Assembly: GCF_036195045.1 (NCBI RefSeq)
Contig: NZ_CP108100.1
Span: forward strand, 4,464,001 to 4,528,000
Direction of reading: 5' to 3'
Source: Streptomyces sp. NBC_00236
GTDB lineage: Bacteria; Actinomycetota; Actinomycetes; Streptomycetales; Streptomycetaceae
DNA: 64,000 nucleotides
Shown here one piece after another: positions 42,524-50,945 of this stretch (the first letter of the stretch is position 1; each line of letters begins with the position of its first letter). Below the pieces are notes generated by a model. That model searched no databases. It worked only from the letters and a program-made list of their open reading frames with translations, and had not been told where the DNA came from. The position numbers were made by a program, and so were the translations under genes.

Positions 42524-43795
42524 ATGAGTACCTCTCGCACTCCTGACAGCCTCGACGCCCACCACATCTCCCCCGCCGAACTCCATGACTGGCTGCGCGC
42601 CGTGAACACCGGCTTCCTGCGCGCGCCGACACCGTCGGACGAGGAGGTGACGGGGCGTCTGCCGTACCTCGACCTGGCGCGCACGCAGGGAGTGTTCGAC
42701 GAGGGGCGGTGCGTGGCGACGTTCCGGTCGTTCGCGCAGGAGCTGACGGTCGTGGGCGGCGCCACGGTGCCGACGGACGCGGTCACCAACGTCACGGTGT
42801 CGCCCACGCATCGGCGTCGCGGACTGCTCTCGCGGTTGATGGCCACGGACCTGGCGGCGGCGAAGGAGCGCGGCGACGTGGCCGCCACGCTGATCGCCGC
42901 CGAGTACCCGATCTACGGACGGTACGGCTTCGGCCCGGCGGCCTGGACGACCGAGTGGGAGGTCGACATCCCCCGGACGGGCCTCGACCCGCACGGCAGG
43001 GTCCCGTCGGACGGGGACGGCGGCCGGATCGACCTGGTGGACGGCGCGGAGGTACGGAAACTGGGGCAGCCCCTGCACGACCGGCTGCGGGCCCGGCAGC
43101 ACGGGGTGGTGAGCCGCGGGGAACGCTGGTGGGACCTCAACACCGGCGAGGTGGTCTTCCCGCACGACCACTGGACCGAGCCCTTCTACGCCGTCTACCG
43201 CGGGCCCGACGGCAGCGTCGACGGCCTGCTGGTCTACCGCGCCGACGACCACTGGGGCGACGCCAAGCAGCCGTTGAACCGGGCGACGGTACGCAGCCTG
43301 ATCGCGGTGACCCCGGCGGCCGAGCGGGCGCTGTGGCACTTCCTCTGCTCGGTCGACTGGATCTCCACGATCCGCACCGGCCACCGCGCCCCCGACGACC
43401 TGCTCCCGCTCCTCCTCCCGGACCCGCGCGCGGCCCGCGTGGTGACGCACGCGGACTTCCTGTGGGTGCGCATCCTGGACATCGTCCGCGCCCTGGAGGC
43501 CCGCACCTACGCGGTCCCCGGCTCCCTCGTCCTGGACATCCACGACCCGGCAGGCCTCGCCGCGGGCCGCTTCCACCTGGACGCCACACCGGACGGCGCC
43601 ACCTGTGCCCCGACGACGCGGACGGCCGATCTGGCCATGGACGTACGGGAGTTGGGGACGCTGTACCTGGGCGACGAGAGCGTGACGCGCCTGGCGGCCC
43701 TGGGCCGCGTCGAGGAGCTGACCCCGGGGGCGGCTGCCCGGGCGGACGGGATGCTGCGGGCGGGGCGGCGGGCGTGGTGCCCGGATGTGTTCTAG
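42524..43795 (+). CDS. Eis-like GNAT N-acetyltransferase
   Basis: 423 aa. The N-terminal GNAT domain has [32 protein letters not shown] (CoA pyrophosphate loop RRRGLL) and [17 protein letters not shown]. The second GNAT-like domain and a sterol-carrier-type C-terminal domain ([21 protein letters not shown]) follow, and it ends in a carboxylate-type tail RRAWCPDVF, as in Eis enzymes. Mycobacterial Eis multiply acetylates aminoglycosides and some proteins; the substrate here is unknown. The ATG at 42524 was chosen over the GTG-like start six codons upstream. Confidence 0.93.
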   Translation: MSTSRTPDSLDAHHISPAELHDWLRAVNTGFLRAPTPSDEEVTGRLPYLDLARTQGVFDEGRCVATFRSFAQELTVVGGATVPTDAVTNVTVSPTHRRRGLLSRLMATDLAAAKERGDVAATLIAAEYPIYGRYGFGPAAWTTEWEVDIPRTGLDPHGRVPSDGDGGRIDLVDGAEVRKLGQPLHDRLRARQHGVVSRGERWWDLNTGEVVFPHDHWTEPFYAVYRGPDGSVDGLLVYRADDHWGDAKQPLNRATVRSLIAVTPAAERALWHFLCSVDWISTIRTGHRAPDDLLPLLLPDPRAARVVTHADFLWVRILDIVRALEARTYAVPGSLVLDIHDPAGLAAGRFHLDATPDGATCAPTTRTADLAMDVRELGTLYLGDESVTRLAALGRVEELTPGAAARADGMLRAGRRAWCPDVF

Positions 43796-43814
43796 GGCGT
43801 GTTTCGGAAGTAGC

Positions 43815-43839
43815 GCCGTCCGCCCGGAGGGCGGGCGGC
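43815..43839 (+). terminator. hairpin after the Eis-like gene
   Basis: GCCGTCCGCCC / GGGCGGGCGGC (one G-T wobble) with loop GGA, 20 bp after the stop codon. Confidence 0.7.
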
Positions 43840-43897
43840 GGCCGTTGGGGCGTGGCGGCCGCTGGGAAGCCGATGATCGCGGGAGGAGACTCGCGTC

Positions 43898-44428
43898 GTG
43901 CGTGATCGTGTGGACGCCTCCTCGGGCCTGACGCTGCGGAGATGGAAGGCCGAGGACGCCCGGGCGGTGATGACCGCGTTCGCGGATCCGCTCATGCGGG
44001 GTCAGTCCGACGAACCGGTTGATTCCGTCCGGTCTGCCGAACGATGGACAGCGGCTCGTGGTGACCAGTGGGATGCGGGCTCTGCCTACTCCTTCGCCGT
44101 CGTCGACAGCGGCGGCCTTGTTCTCGGCCAGGTGTGTGTCGGGCACGTGGACCGGAGGCACGGCACTGGCTGGGTTTCCTACTGGACGGCGTCAACGGCT
44201 CGCGGCCGAGGCGTGGCTTCCCGCGCGTGCCGTGCTCTGGCCCGCTGGGCGTTCGCCGATGCCGAGCTCTTCCGGCTGGAGCTCGGGCACCGGGTCAACA
44301 ATCCCGCCTCGTGCGGAGTGGCCCGCGCGGCCGGCTTCGCGGTGGAGGGGCGGCAACGGCAGAAGCTCGCGTACGACGGGGTTCGCTTCGACGTGGAACT
44401 TCATGCCCGACTGGTCACGGATGCGTAG
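43898..44428 (+). CDS. GNAT acetyltransferase, RimJ/RimL type
   Basis: 176 aa, GTG start (MRDRVDASSGLTLRRWKAEDARAVMTAFADPLM). Acceptor/CoA motif: GTGWVSYWTASTARGRGVASRACRALARWAFADAELFRLELGHRVNNPASCGVARAAGFAVEGRQRQ. The layout fits RimJ/RimL-like N-terminal or small-molecule acetyltransferases. No partner genes. It is the last ordinary core-type gene before the accessory stretch from 44.5 kb. Confidence 0.9.
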   Translation: MRDRVDASSGLTLRRWKAEDARAVMTAFADPLMRGQSDEPVDSVRSAERWTAARGDQWDAGSAYSFAVVDSGGLVLGQVCVGHVDRRHGTGWVSYWTASTARGRGVASRACRALARWAFADAELFRLELGHRVNNPASCGVARAAGFAVEGRQRQKLAYDGVRFDVELHARLVTDA

Positions 44429-44521
44429 CCGGGCCGTGGTGCGGCTCTGTTCATGGGAGAGGGTTCTGGCGCACATTCCGTGAGAACGCCCGGCGGTGGA
44501 AGCATCGGCAGGCCGTGCCGT

Positions 44522-44950
44522 TCAGTCGGCCCAGCCGTCAGCGTTTGAGTACGACTCGTAGGAGTAGCGCGTGTCGCGGTCCCACTCCTTCTCGGTGATG
44601 CGTCTGTATGCCCGGTCCGGCGTGCAGAGCAGGCTCTCAGCCCAGATGAGGTCGGTGGCGTAAGGAGTGAAGGCCGCTGGGTCTTCGAGGACGCTGGCGA
44701 ATTCCGTGCGGCCGGCGGCGACGACCGCGGCACGGGTGTAGAGAAATGCGTCTCCGCTCAGGTCGCGTCCGTACTCCTTGCGGTCCAGCCGGTAGAGCGC
44801 CCATGACAGTTGTTCGGCAAAGCCGGTGACCAGCGACAACGGAGACCGGGCGAGGCGTTCGGTGAGGGTGTCTGCAAGGAGGTCGGCGTCTGGGTCGGGG
44901 CCTGCGGGCCTGCAGTCCTCGATCAGCTGCCAGAAGGCGTCTTCGTTCAT
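44522..44950 (-). CDS. DUF4240 protein
   Basis: 142 aa from the ATG at 44950. MNEDAFWQLIEDCRPAGPDPDADLLADTLTERLARSPLSLVTGFAEQLSWALYRLDRKEYG matches DUF4240, and the rest (GDAFLYTRAAVVAAGRTEFASVLEDPAAFTPYATDLIWAESLL) is its typical helical end. A slightly longer start (44962) is possible. Such proteins are often found near toxin-immunity or WGR-type genes, but no partner is visible. Function unknown. The 222 bp before the pseudogene (44951-45172) hold no clear gene. Confidence 0.85.
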   Translation of the reverse strand: MNEDAFWQLIEDCRPAGPDPDADLLADTLTERLARSPLSLVTGFAEQLSWALYRLDRKEYGRDLSGDAFLYTRAAVVAAGRTEFASVLEDPAAFTPYATDLIWAESLLCTPDRAYRRITEKEWDRDTRYSYESYSNADGWAD

Positions 44951-45224
44951 GTCGGCGAGCATGTACCAACGGTCTGACAGTCCCGGCTTCCAGCATGCCT
45001 GGTTGTCGCGGTGAGGAGAATGACGCGGTTGCAAGCAGGGGGACTTGGCCTGCCGGACGGTGTCTGTGTGGAACGAACGGGGTCGTGGCCGCAGCAGTCG
45101 GGCCGGAGGCGAAACCGGTTCTGACACGATGTCCGTGAGAACCGTGGACGAGCTGATCGGCAGCCTCGAGCAATGCGGATAGAGAACGTCGCGAGGATCC
45201 GAACCGTCCGTCTCACCGCGACGG

Positions 45225-45686
45225 TTGGTGCAGTTGTTGCTGCTCCAGCCCTGTTCGTGGCCGGAGCTCCGTTGCTCCGCTGCGTGTTGCGTCGCAACTA
45301 CCGCGAGGACGGGTCGGGCTTTGTGTGGCCGGTGCGGGGTGTCGACGGCGACGGTGAAACGGCACGTGCGCGTGCTGCGGGAGCTCGGTGCACTGGTGTG
45401 GCGGCGGCACGGGCCGAAGCGGAACCTGCGGCTACGCGGACGGTCGTACGCGGGTACGGCAACGATTTACGCGGTTGTGATCCCGCCCGTGCACGACCAC
45501 GTGATGGGGCACCGGCCGGACGGTACCGGGTACGAGGCGCGGGTGGCCGGGGTGACGGAGGCGGGGCGTGCCCGTGCGGTGGGGGAGGCGCGTGCGGAGG
45601 TCCGGGCCGCTGACGCGCCTGTCGGGCCGGGCGCTGGGGAGTCTTCGGCCCTCACCATGATGACTCCGGTGAGTCCGACGCCGTAG
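45225..45686 (+). pseudogene. degraded HTH/replication-type gene of mobile-element origin
   Basis: The readable middle part (about 45335-45620) gives VSTATVKRHVRVLRELGALVWRRHGPKRNLRLRG and ATIYAVVIPPVHDHVMGHRPDGTGYEARVAGVTEAGR. This strongly resembles the winged-helix part of HTH/replication-initiation-like proteins carried by Streptomyces plasmids and integrative elements. Upstream the frame is nonsense (CSWPELRCSAACC) and downstream the expected long C-terminal region is missing, so only a fragment remains. It marks this stretch as an element remnant. Identification is from recollection of the family; ends are approximate. Confidence 0.55.
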
Positions 45687-45705
45687 GCGGCGCATGTGTG
45701 TGGCG

Positions 45706-45873
45706 TCAGTTGTCGGTGGGCGCGAGCAACAGGGCCAGTATCAGGGCCCCCGCGCAGGCACAGTTGGGGCTTCCCGCCTTGAGGCCGAACGACAGCAGCG
45801 CGAAGCCCACCGTCCCCATCAGCCCGTACTTCCACTGCACGATCTGCTCGATCCCCAGCGTGACGAATGGCAT
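45706..45873 (-). CDS. 55-residue hydrophobic membrane protein, Spd-like context
   Basis: 55 aa. It begins MPFVTLGIEQIVQWKYGLMG and continues through a helix TVGFALLSFGLK, then GSPNCACAGALILALLLAPTDN. GGAGGAG lies eight bases upstream of the ATG, better than most in this window, supporting real translation. Two transmembrane helices with a Cys-Ala-Cys pair at the turn. The setting (HTH remnant on one side, GntR regulator on the other) is typical of Streptomyces conjugative elements, where small hydrophobic spread (Spd) proteins occur. Homology to them is not shown. Confidence 0.72.
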   Translation of the reverse strand: MPFVTLGIEQIVQWKYGLMGTVGFALLSFGLKAGSPNCACAGALILALLLAPTDN

Positions 45874-46026
45874 GACGATCACTCCTCCGGCGGTGAAGGG
45901 GCGTCGATGCTCGCACTCCGTTGTGTCGAGAGGACGCTGCCTGTGTACCTAGAACAACCGATCAACCTCTTAGATTTGGCTGGTTGGCTTGACTGTAGGT
46001 TTCCCTACGAATGAGTAGTCGTAAAC

Positions 46027-46125
46027 TTGTATGGTTGCCTGGATTGGTTGGTTGTGATGGCGGTCATGTGATTTTCATGGTTGCTCACGCGAAGTCTCCC
46101 TGGCTGGCCACCAGTTGTATGGTTG
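46027..46125 (+). promoter_or_regulatory. direct repeats in the GntR promoter region
   Basis: TTGTATGGTTG occurs at 46027-46037 and 46115-46125, with GGTTGGTTG runs between (46046-46054). The 260-bp spacer 45874-46132 is unusually AT-rich for this genome. It also contains AACCGATCAACC (45957-45968). The repeats are candidate sites for the GntR protein whose gene starts at 46133. Confidence 0.45.
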
Positions 46126-46132
46126 AGATGTG

Positions 46133-47080
46133 ATGAATCGTGAGCATGACTGGACTGAGGGCGAGTTCATCTATCAGCGCGTCGCCGACGAGCTGCGTCA
46201 GGGCATCACAAGCGAGGAGTGGGGGCCGGGCGAGCGCCTGCCGACACGGGCCCAGCTCGCCGAACGGTTCGATGTCTCACCCGCCACGATCAACGAGGCC
46301 CTGAAGTGTTTGCGCGAGGAGGGTCTCATCGTCACCCGGCAGGGCAGCGGGACCTTCGTGGGGGGCGGGCGGCAGGGCGAGGGGCGCGTCGCGCCACAGG
46401 GGGGCCGCGCCGCTCAGGCCCCGGGTGGCCCCTGGGCCGTGATGGCCGAGGGCGTCAAGCCGGTGATGCTCGGGCCGTACCTGGCGGAGGCGTTCGAAGC
46501 GCCCGAGGTGACACTCGATGTCTTCTCCATGACCACGGAGTCGCTCGCCAAGCGGGTGTCGGACCTGAAGGACCGGTTCATCCAGGAGAACATCCCGCCG
46601 CCCCGCAGCATCAAGGCCCGGCTGATGCTTCCGGACTGCGACTCCCCGAGCCTGGCGATCCCCCGTAGGGTCGACGGCGCGGACGACCCCCGCGTGCGGC
46701 AGCGGCTGAAGGCGATCCTGCAGAGCCACGCGACGATGTTCCAGGAGGCGCTGTTCGAGCTCCAGCGCTGCGACCCCGCACCGGAAGTCGACGTCGAGGT
46801 GCGGGTGGTGCCGTTCGCACCCCAGATGAAGTTGTACATTCTGAACCGCAGCCTGGCGCTGCAGGGCTTCTACGTCGTGGATGTGGGCAGCATCCCGCTC
46901 CCTCCGGGACGTGAGGAAGTCGAGATATACGACGCGTACGGCACGGGAGCCACCCTCTTTCCGTACCGTGTGGCGGCGACGGCGAAGAGCGCCGGGAGCG
47001 GACCGCGCGACATCGTGCAGGAGTGCCAGGCGTTCTTCGATTCGAACTGGAATCACCAGGCCACGAGGGTGGATCTCTGA
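46133..47080 (+). CDS. GntR-type regulator with unusual C-terminal domain
   Basis: 315 aa; ATG at 46133 (GTG at 46130 adds one residue). HTH: FIYQRVADELRQGITSEEWGPGERLPTRAQLAERFDVSPATINEALKCLREEGLIVTRQGSGTFV. A Gly/Arg-rich linker follows, then about 200 residues that look like neither FCD nor UTRA: EVTLDVFSMTTESLAKRVSDLKDRF, SIKARLMLPDCDSPSLAIP, MKLYILNRSLALQGFYVVDVGSIPL, GTGATLFPYRVA. The pattern recalls PLD-like or sugar-nucleotide-sensing domains but is unassigned. Its stop is 2 bp before the HAD start, so it heads a three-gene cassette. Confidence 0.85.
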   Translation: MNREHDWTEGEFIYQRVADELRQGITSEEWGPGERLPTRAQLAERFDVSPATINEALKCLREEGLIVTRQGSGTFVGGGRQGEGRVAPQGGRAAQAPGGPWAVMAEGVKPVMLGPYLAEAFEAPEVTLDVFSMTTESLAKRVSDLKDRFIQENIPPPRSIKARLMLPDCDSPSLAIPRRVDGADDPRVRQRLKAILQSHATMFQEALFELQRCDPAPEVDVEVRVVPFAPQMKLYILNRSLALQGFYVVDVGSIPLPPGREEVEIYDAYGTGATLFPYRVAATAKSAGSGPRDIVQECQAFFDSNWNHQATRVDL

Positions 47081-47082
47081 TC

Positions 47083-47871
47083 GTGCTGTCCCCAGTTGCT
47101 GCTCCTGCACGCGACGAGGCTTCGGCCGCTCGGCGTGCGCGGAATCTGCTTGCTCGCGCCCGGTGCCTTGTCTGGGACTTCGACGGGCCCATGGTCCAGC
47201 TCTTCGTCAGTGAGCACGGGAACGGGGTCAGCGAGGCGCACCTCATCGCCGGCGAGCTCGTCCACATCGCCGCGCAGTACGGTCCTGTACCGGATGAGGT
47301 GCGGGGTAATCCCGACCCGCATGCTGTCTTCCGGTGGTACGACCGGCTGGCCCGCACTCGGGGTGCCACCGAGCAGGTGCGCGAGACCGTCGAGCTGCTG
47401 CGCCAGGAACTCACCGCCCGGGAGCGCAAGGCCGCCGAGCACGCCACCCCGACCCCCGGGGCGGATCGCCTCGTCAGGGCTTGGCACGGGCTCGGCCGCG
47501 GGCTCGCCGTTGCATCCAACAACCACGCGGACGCGGTGCGGCGCTACCTCGAGCGCACGTCGCTGGACCACTTCTTCCAGGGCGCCCCGATCGTCGGGCG
47601 CTGCGACGTCGATACGCGGCGGATGAAGCCCGACCCCTGGGTGCTGAACGAGGTCGTCGCCGCGACGGGCCTCGGTGTCGACGGCCATGTGATGATCGGC
47701 GACTCGATCGCCGATCTGGGGGCGGCCGGTGCGATCGGAATGCCGTTCATCGGCTATCACCGGGGGCAGGCCGGGCGGGACCTCCTGGCGGCGGCCGGCG
47801 CTCGTACGGTCGTGGAGTCCATGGCGGTACTGGCCGATGCGGCCGAGGCGTTGGGTCCGCAAGTGCATTGA
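47083..47871 (+). CDS. HAD-superfamily hydrolase
   Basis: 262 aa, GTG start two bases after the GntR stop. HAD motifs: I DFDGPM (nucleophile and acid Asp), II VASNN, III Lys in RMKPDPWVL, IV IGDSIADLGAA. The cap insert spans about residues 45-130. This is a phosphoglycolate-phosphatase-like small-molecule phosphatase. Sitting between a GntR regulator and a sugar/aminoglycoside-type kinase, it may oppose the kinase by dephosphorylating the same or a related metabolite (inference). Confidence 0.88.
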   Translation: MLSPVAAPARDEASAARRARNLLARARCLVWDFDGPMVQLFVSEHGNGVSEAHLIAGELVHIAAQYGPVPDEVRGNPDPHAVFRWYDRLARTRGATEQVRETVELLRQELTARERKAAEHATPTPGADRLVRAWHGLGRGLAVASNNHADAVRRYLERTSLDHFFQGAPIVGRCDVDTRRMKPDPWVLNEVVAATGLGVDGHVMIGDSIADLGAAGAIGMPFIGYHRGQAGRDLLAAAGARTVVESMAVLADAAEALGPQVH

Positions 47872-47898
47872 TCTGGCAGGAAGTTGTACCGTCCCTGT

Positions 47899-49815
47899 AT
47901 GGATCCCAACGCGGGGGGACGCCGTACCCCGACGGTCCGCGGCCGGCACCCGGCGCATTCACCCGCAGTGCCGGACACCCCCGGCCGGGGGGCGAGGACG
48001 ACACAGGACCACCTGTCCGGTGATGTGGTGCTGCCCGCCGGGCAGGTGGACGCGCGTGCGTCGGCGGCCCGGCGGCGTGCGGCCGCACTCGTGTCCGACG
48101 AACGGCTCCTGGTGGGCCCGCTCAAGGGCTACCACCACGAGACCTATGCCTTCCCTCTCCCGGCCGACGACGGTTCGGGACGGCAGACCTGGTGGAAGTG
48201 CCGGGATCCGCGCGCCGGGCTGCTCTGGTTCGATCTGCGCGCCTTCGCTTCGGAACGGGAACTCGTACGGGCCCTGCAAGGCAGCATCACCCGCATCCCC
48301 GCGGTGATCGAGCGGGAGGAGGTCTCCCTCTACACCTTCGTCGAGGGACGGACGCTCGGCGAGGCCTGCCCTCCCGGGCAGCCGCTTTCGGCACGTCACT
48401 CCGCCCAGCTCGGCGCACTCTTCGGTGAACTCGTCTCCGTCCGGACCGAATCGGTGCTCGCGTCGGCCGGCTGGGTGGCGGGGCGGCATCCGGCCGGCTG
48501 GAAGAACGACTCCGCCGCCTTCCTCGCCCAGCTGATCGACTTCACCGATGTACACATCTACCAACGGCACCTGCCGCGCTACCACGCACTCTTCCGGGAC
48601 CTCGGCATACCCGGCGGCGCCCTCGACGGTCTCCGCGCGGCAGCAGAGGCGCTCGTGCCCCGGCCTTCCGTCCTGCTCCACGGCGATCTGCACCGGGAGA
48701 ACTTCATCGTCGACTGTCGCGACGACCTGTGGACGATCGACTGGGAACTGGCCATGGTCGGTGATCCGCTCTACGACCTCGCTACCCACCTCCACCTGAT
48801 GGGTTATTCGTCCGAGCAGCAAGTGCGGATCACCCGCATGTGGTGCCGTGCGGTCGAGGCGGCCAGGCCCGGGAGTTCCGAGGGGTGGGAGACGGATCTG
48901 CCTGTGCTCCGGGCCTTCAAGCAGGCGCAGTCCGTCTACACGGATGTGATCCGGGTGGCGCTGGCCCTCGGTGAGCTCACGGCGGCGCAGCGGCAACGGC
49001 AGCTCGCCCACTCCGCCCGGCGGATAGAAGGGGCGCTGGCGGCCGCGCACCTGACCTTGGGGCTGACGTACGGGCCCTCTGCCGATGATGTGGCCACCGC
49101 GTACGCCAAATGGTTCGGCGACGTTCTCCCACCCTCACCGCGTCCGCACCCTGAACAGCACGCCCGACAGCCCGATCGCCACCAGCAGCAGCCCCCCGGC
49201 CCAGGTCAGTGCGATCCACGGGGCGTTGCCCGCCGGCTGGTTCAGGAGGAGGGCGCGCAGGGACTCGATGGCCGGGGTGATCGGCTGGTGGTCGGCAAAG
49301 CCGTGGAGCCAGGAGGGCATGGAGTCGACCGGGACGAAGGCGCTGCTCGGGTAGGGCAGGAAGGACATCAGGAAGGTGAATCCGCCAGCGGCCTCGGGGG
49401 TCTTGGCCAGCAGGCCGATCGCCGCGGACAGCCAGGACAGCGCGACGATGTAGGCGAGCAGGACGGCGAGCGCGGTGAGCCAGCCGGTGAGAGTGGCGGT
49501 GGGGCGGAAGCCGATCAGGAGGGCGACACCCAGGACCACCGTGGTGGAGAGCAGGTTGCGGACCGTGCTGGCGGCGACATGGCCGGCGAGGACGGTCGCG
49601 CCGCCGATGTCCAGGGAGCGGAAGCGGTCGATGATGCCGTTCTTCATGTCCTCGCTGACGGCCACCGCCGTGCTCGCGGAGCCGAAGCCGGCGCACAGGA
49701 GCAGGACGCCGGGGACTACGTAGGTGACGTACGAGGAGTGCGGGACGCCGGTGTCGATCGCGCCGCCGAAGAAGTAGACGAAGATCAGCATCAGCATGAC
49801 GGGCAGCATGAGTGA
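47899..49815 (+). CDS. aminoglycoside-phosphotransferase-family kinase with aberrant read-through tail
   Basis: The open frame has 639 codons, but only about 410 are kinase. The N-terminal lobe (LVGPLKGYHHETYAFPL, WWKCRDPRAGL) precedes the APH/choline-kinase catalytic loop VLLHGDLHRENFIVD (Asp about 263 from the start) and the metal Asp in TIDWELAMVGDPLYDLATHL. The native-looking end is near AKWFGDVLPP (about 49125). Beyond that the frame passes antisense through the ABC permease gene (49135-49911) with Arg/Gln/Gly-rich nonsense to a stop at 49815. The natural stop appears lost, perhaps at a junction. Part of the GntR-HAD-kinase cassette. Confidence 0.75.
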   Translation: MDPNAGGRRTPTVRGRHPAHSPAVPDTPGRGARTTQDHLSGDVVLPAGQVDARASAARRRAAALVSDERLLVGPLKGYHHETYAFPLPADDGSGRQTWWKCRDPRAGLLWFDLRAFASERELVRALQGSITRIPAVIEREEVSLYTFVEGRTLGEACPPGQPLSARHSAQLGALFGELVSVRTESVLASAGWVAGRHPAGWKNDSAAFLAQLIDFTDVHIYQRHLPRYHALFRDLGIPGGALDGLRAAAEALVPRPSVLLHGDLHRENFIVDCRDDLWTIDWELAMVGDPLYDLATHLHLMGYSSEQQVRITRMWCRAVEAARPGSSEGWETDLPVLRAFKQAQSVYTDVIRVALALGELTAAQRQRQLAHSARRIEGALAAAHLTLGLTYGPSADDVATAYAKWFGDVLPPSPRPHPEQHARQPDRHQQQPPGPGQCDPRGVARRLVQEEGAQGLDGRGDRLVVGKAVEPGGHGVDRDEGAARVGQEGHQEGESASGLGGLGQQADRRGQPGQRDDVGEQDGERGEPAGESGGGAEADQEGDTQDHRGGEQVADRAGGDMAGEDGRAADVQGAEAVDDAVLHVLADGHRRARGAEAGAQEQDAGDYVGDVRGVRDAGVDRAAEEVDEDQHQHDGQHE

Positions 49816-49911
49816 GGTGATCAGGGCGTCTGTGTTGCGCCGGCTGATGCGCAGCGAGCGGCCCGCCATGGTGCCGGCGCGGGTGAGGGGGCCGGGGAGG
49901 GTTTCAGACAT
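49135..49911 (-). CDS. ABC-2 transporter permease (DrrB-like)
   Basis: 258 aa with six transmembrane segments. The DrrB-type pattern is visible: TLITSLMLPVMLMLIFVYFFGGAID, YVVPGVLLLCAGFGSASTAVAVSEDMKNGIIDRFRSLDIGG, then GRPTATL-type repeats to LFRVRTR. The EDMKNGIIDRFRSL segment is the family signature. It would form a drug exporter with the neighbouring ATPase, but that ATPase is damaged. Start overlaps the ATPase stop by 8 bp. Convergent with, and overlapped antisense by, the kinase frame. Confidence 0.9.
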   Translation of the reverse strand: MSETLPGPLTRAGTMAGRSLRISRRNTDALITSLMLPVMLMLIFVYFFGGAIDTGVPHSSYVTYVVPGVLLLCAGFGSASTAVAVSEDMKNGIIDRFRSLDIGGATVLAGHVAASTVRNLLSTTVVLGVALLIGFRPTATLTGWLTALAVLLAYIVALSWLSAAIGLLAKTPEAAGGFTFLMSFLPYPSSAFVPVDSMPSWLHGFADHQPITPAIESLRALLLNQPAGNAPWIALTWAGGLLLVAIGLSGVLFRVRTR

Positions 49912-50858
49912 GAGCGGCCCGGGTTTCCTTCGTCGCCCCGGTCAGGGCCATGAAGACGTCGTCGAGCGTGGCGCTGTGCAGGCTGAACCGCTCCACCGCC
50001 GTACCGTCCGGGTCGATCTCGTCCAGCAGGGCGCGGACATGGGCCGCCGATCCGTCCGTCGGCAGCCCGAGCGTGAGGGTCCCGGGTGCGTGGTGCACGG
50101 CCCGGTGGGTGAGCCGGAGATAGCTCGCGCGGTCGGCCAGGACGACGTCGAGGCGGTGTCCCGCGACGCGTGACTTCAGCGAGTCGGGCGAGCCCTCGGC
50201 GACCTTCCGGCCGTGGTCGAGGACGGCGATGCGGTCGGCCAGCCGGTCGGCCTCCTCCAGGTACTGGGTGGTGAGCAGGACCGTGGCGCCGTCGGCGGCG
50301 AGTTCGCGGACGACCTGCCAGAGTTCCTGACGGCTGCGGGGGTCGAGGCCGGTCGTCGGCTCGTCGAGGAAGAAGACCTCCGGCTGCGGACTGCCGACCA
50401 GACCGGCCGCCAGGTCGAGTCTGCGCCGCATGCCGCCGGAGTAGGTGCGGCGGGCGGCGGGCGGCGTCGGACAGGCCGAAGCGGTCGAGGAGTTCGGCGG
50501 CGCGGCGGCGCGCGTCCGTGCGGGAGCGGCCGGCCAGCCGGGCCATCATGCGCAGGTTCTCCTCGCCGGTCTGGGCCTCGTCCAAGGCGGCGTACTGCCC
50601 GGTGAGGCTGATCGTGCGGCGTACCCGGCTCCGGTCGGCGACGACGTCGTACCCGGCGATGCGGGCCGTGCCGCTGTCGGCGGTGGTGAGCGTGGCCAGG
50701 ATGCGTACGGCGGTGGTCCTGCCCGCACCGTTCGGGCCGGGCAGGGCGAAGACGGGGGAGCGGTCGGCCCGCAGGTCGATGCCGTCCGGGACGGGTTGCG
50801 CGGGTCTTCCGTACGACTTGGTGAGTGCGAGGGCCTCGATCATGGCGGGTGACGGCAT
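49904..50858 (-). pseudogene. ABC transporter ATPase (DrrA-like), inactivated
   Basis: Two lesions are seen. First, Walker A reads GPNGAGRTT: the catalytic Lys is Arg (AAG to AGG), and the preceding Leu is Pro. Second, near 50440-50465 four extra bases in the GCGG-repeat tract shift the frame, so DAARRP is followed by nonsense; the correct reading YSGGMRRRLDLAAGLVG resumes in another frame. Downstream parts are normal (FFLDEPTTGLDPRSRQELW, TTQYLEEADRLADR, and the C-terminal DrrA domain). The start is ATG at 50858 (or 50843). It probably no longer hydrolyses ATP; a sequencing error could explain the frameshift but not the Walker A change. Confidence 0.85.
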
Positions 50859-50873
50859 GGACTCCCCCCTTGT

Positions 50874-50915
50874 GCGTATGGCATACGCGTTACTGTGTAA
50901 GAGTTACGCATAACT
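50874..50915. promoter_or_regulatory. operator-like palindromes between ABC and TetR genes
   Basis: GCGTATG-G-CATACGC (15 bp perfect palindrome, 50874-50888) and AGTTA-CGCA-TAACT (50902-50915). Both lie in the 87-bp gap shared by the divergent ATPase and TetR genes, consistent with TetR sites. Confidence 0.75.
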
Positions 50916-50945
50916 AGGATGGGCATCAAGGGAAGGTGGGTTCAG

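Noticed and set aside
41114..44161. A 1015-codon open frame on the minus strand opposite rsiG, asparaginase and the Eis-like gene
   Set aside because: Crosses three well-supported genes on the other strand and has no recognisable domain.
44951..45224. A gene between DUF4240 and the HTH remnant
   Set aside because: Frames here lack a ribosome-binding site and domain; one is the extended N-terminus of the DUF4240 frame.
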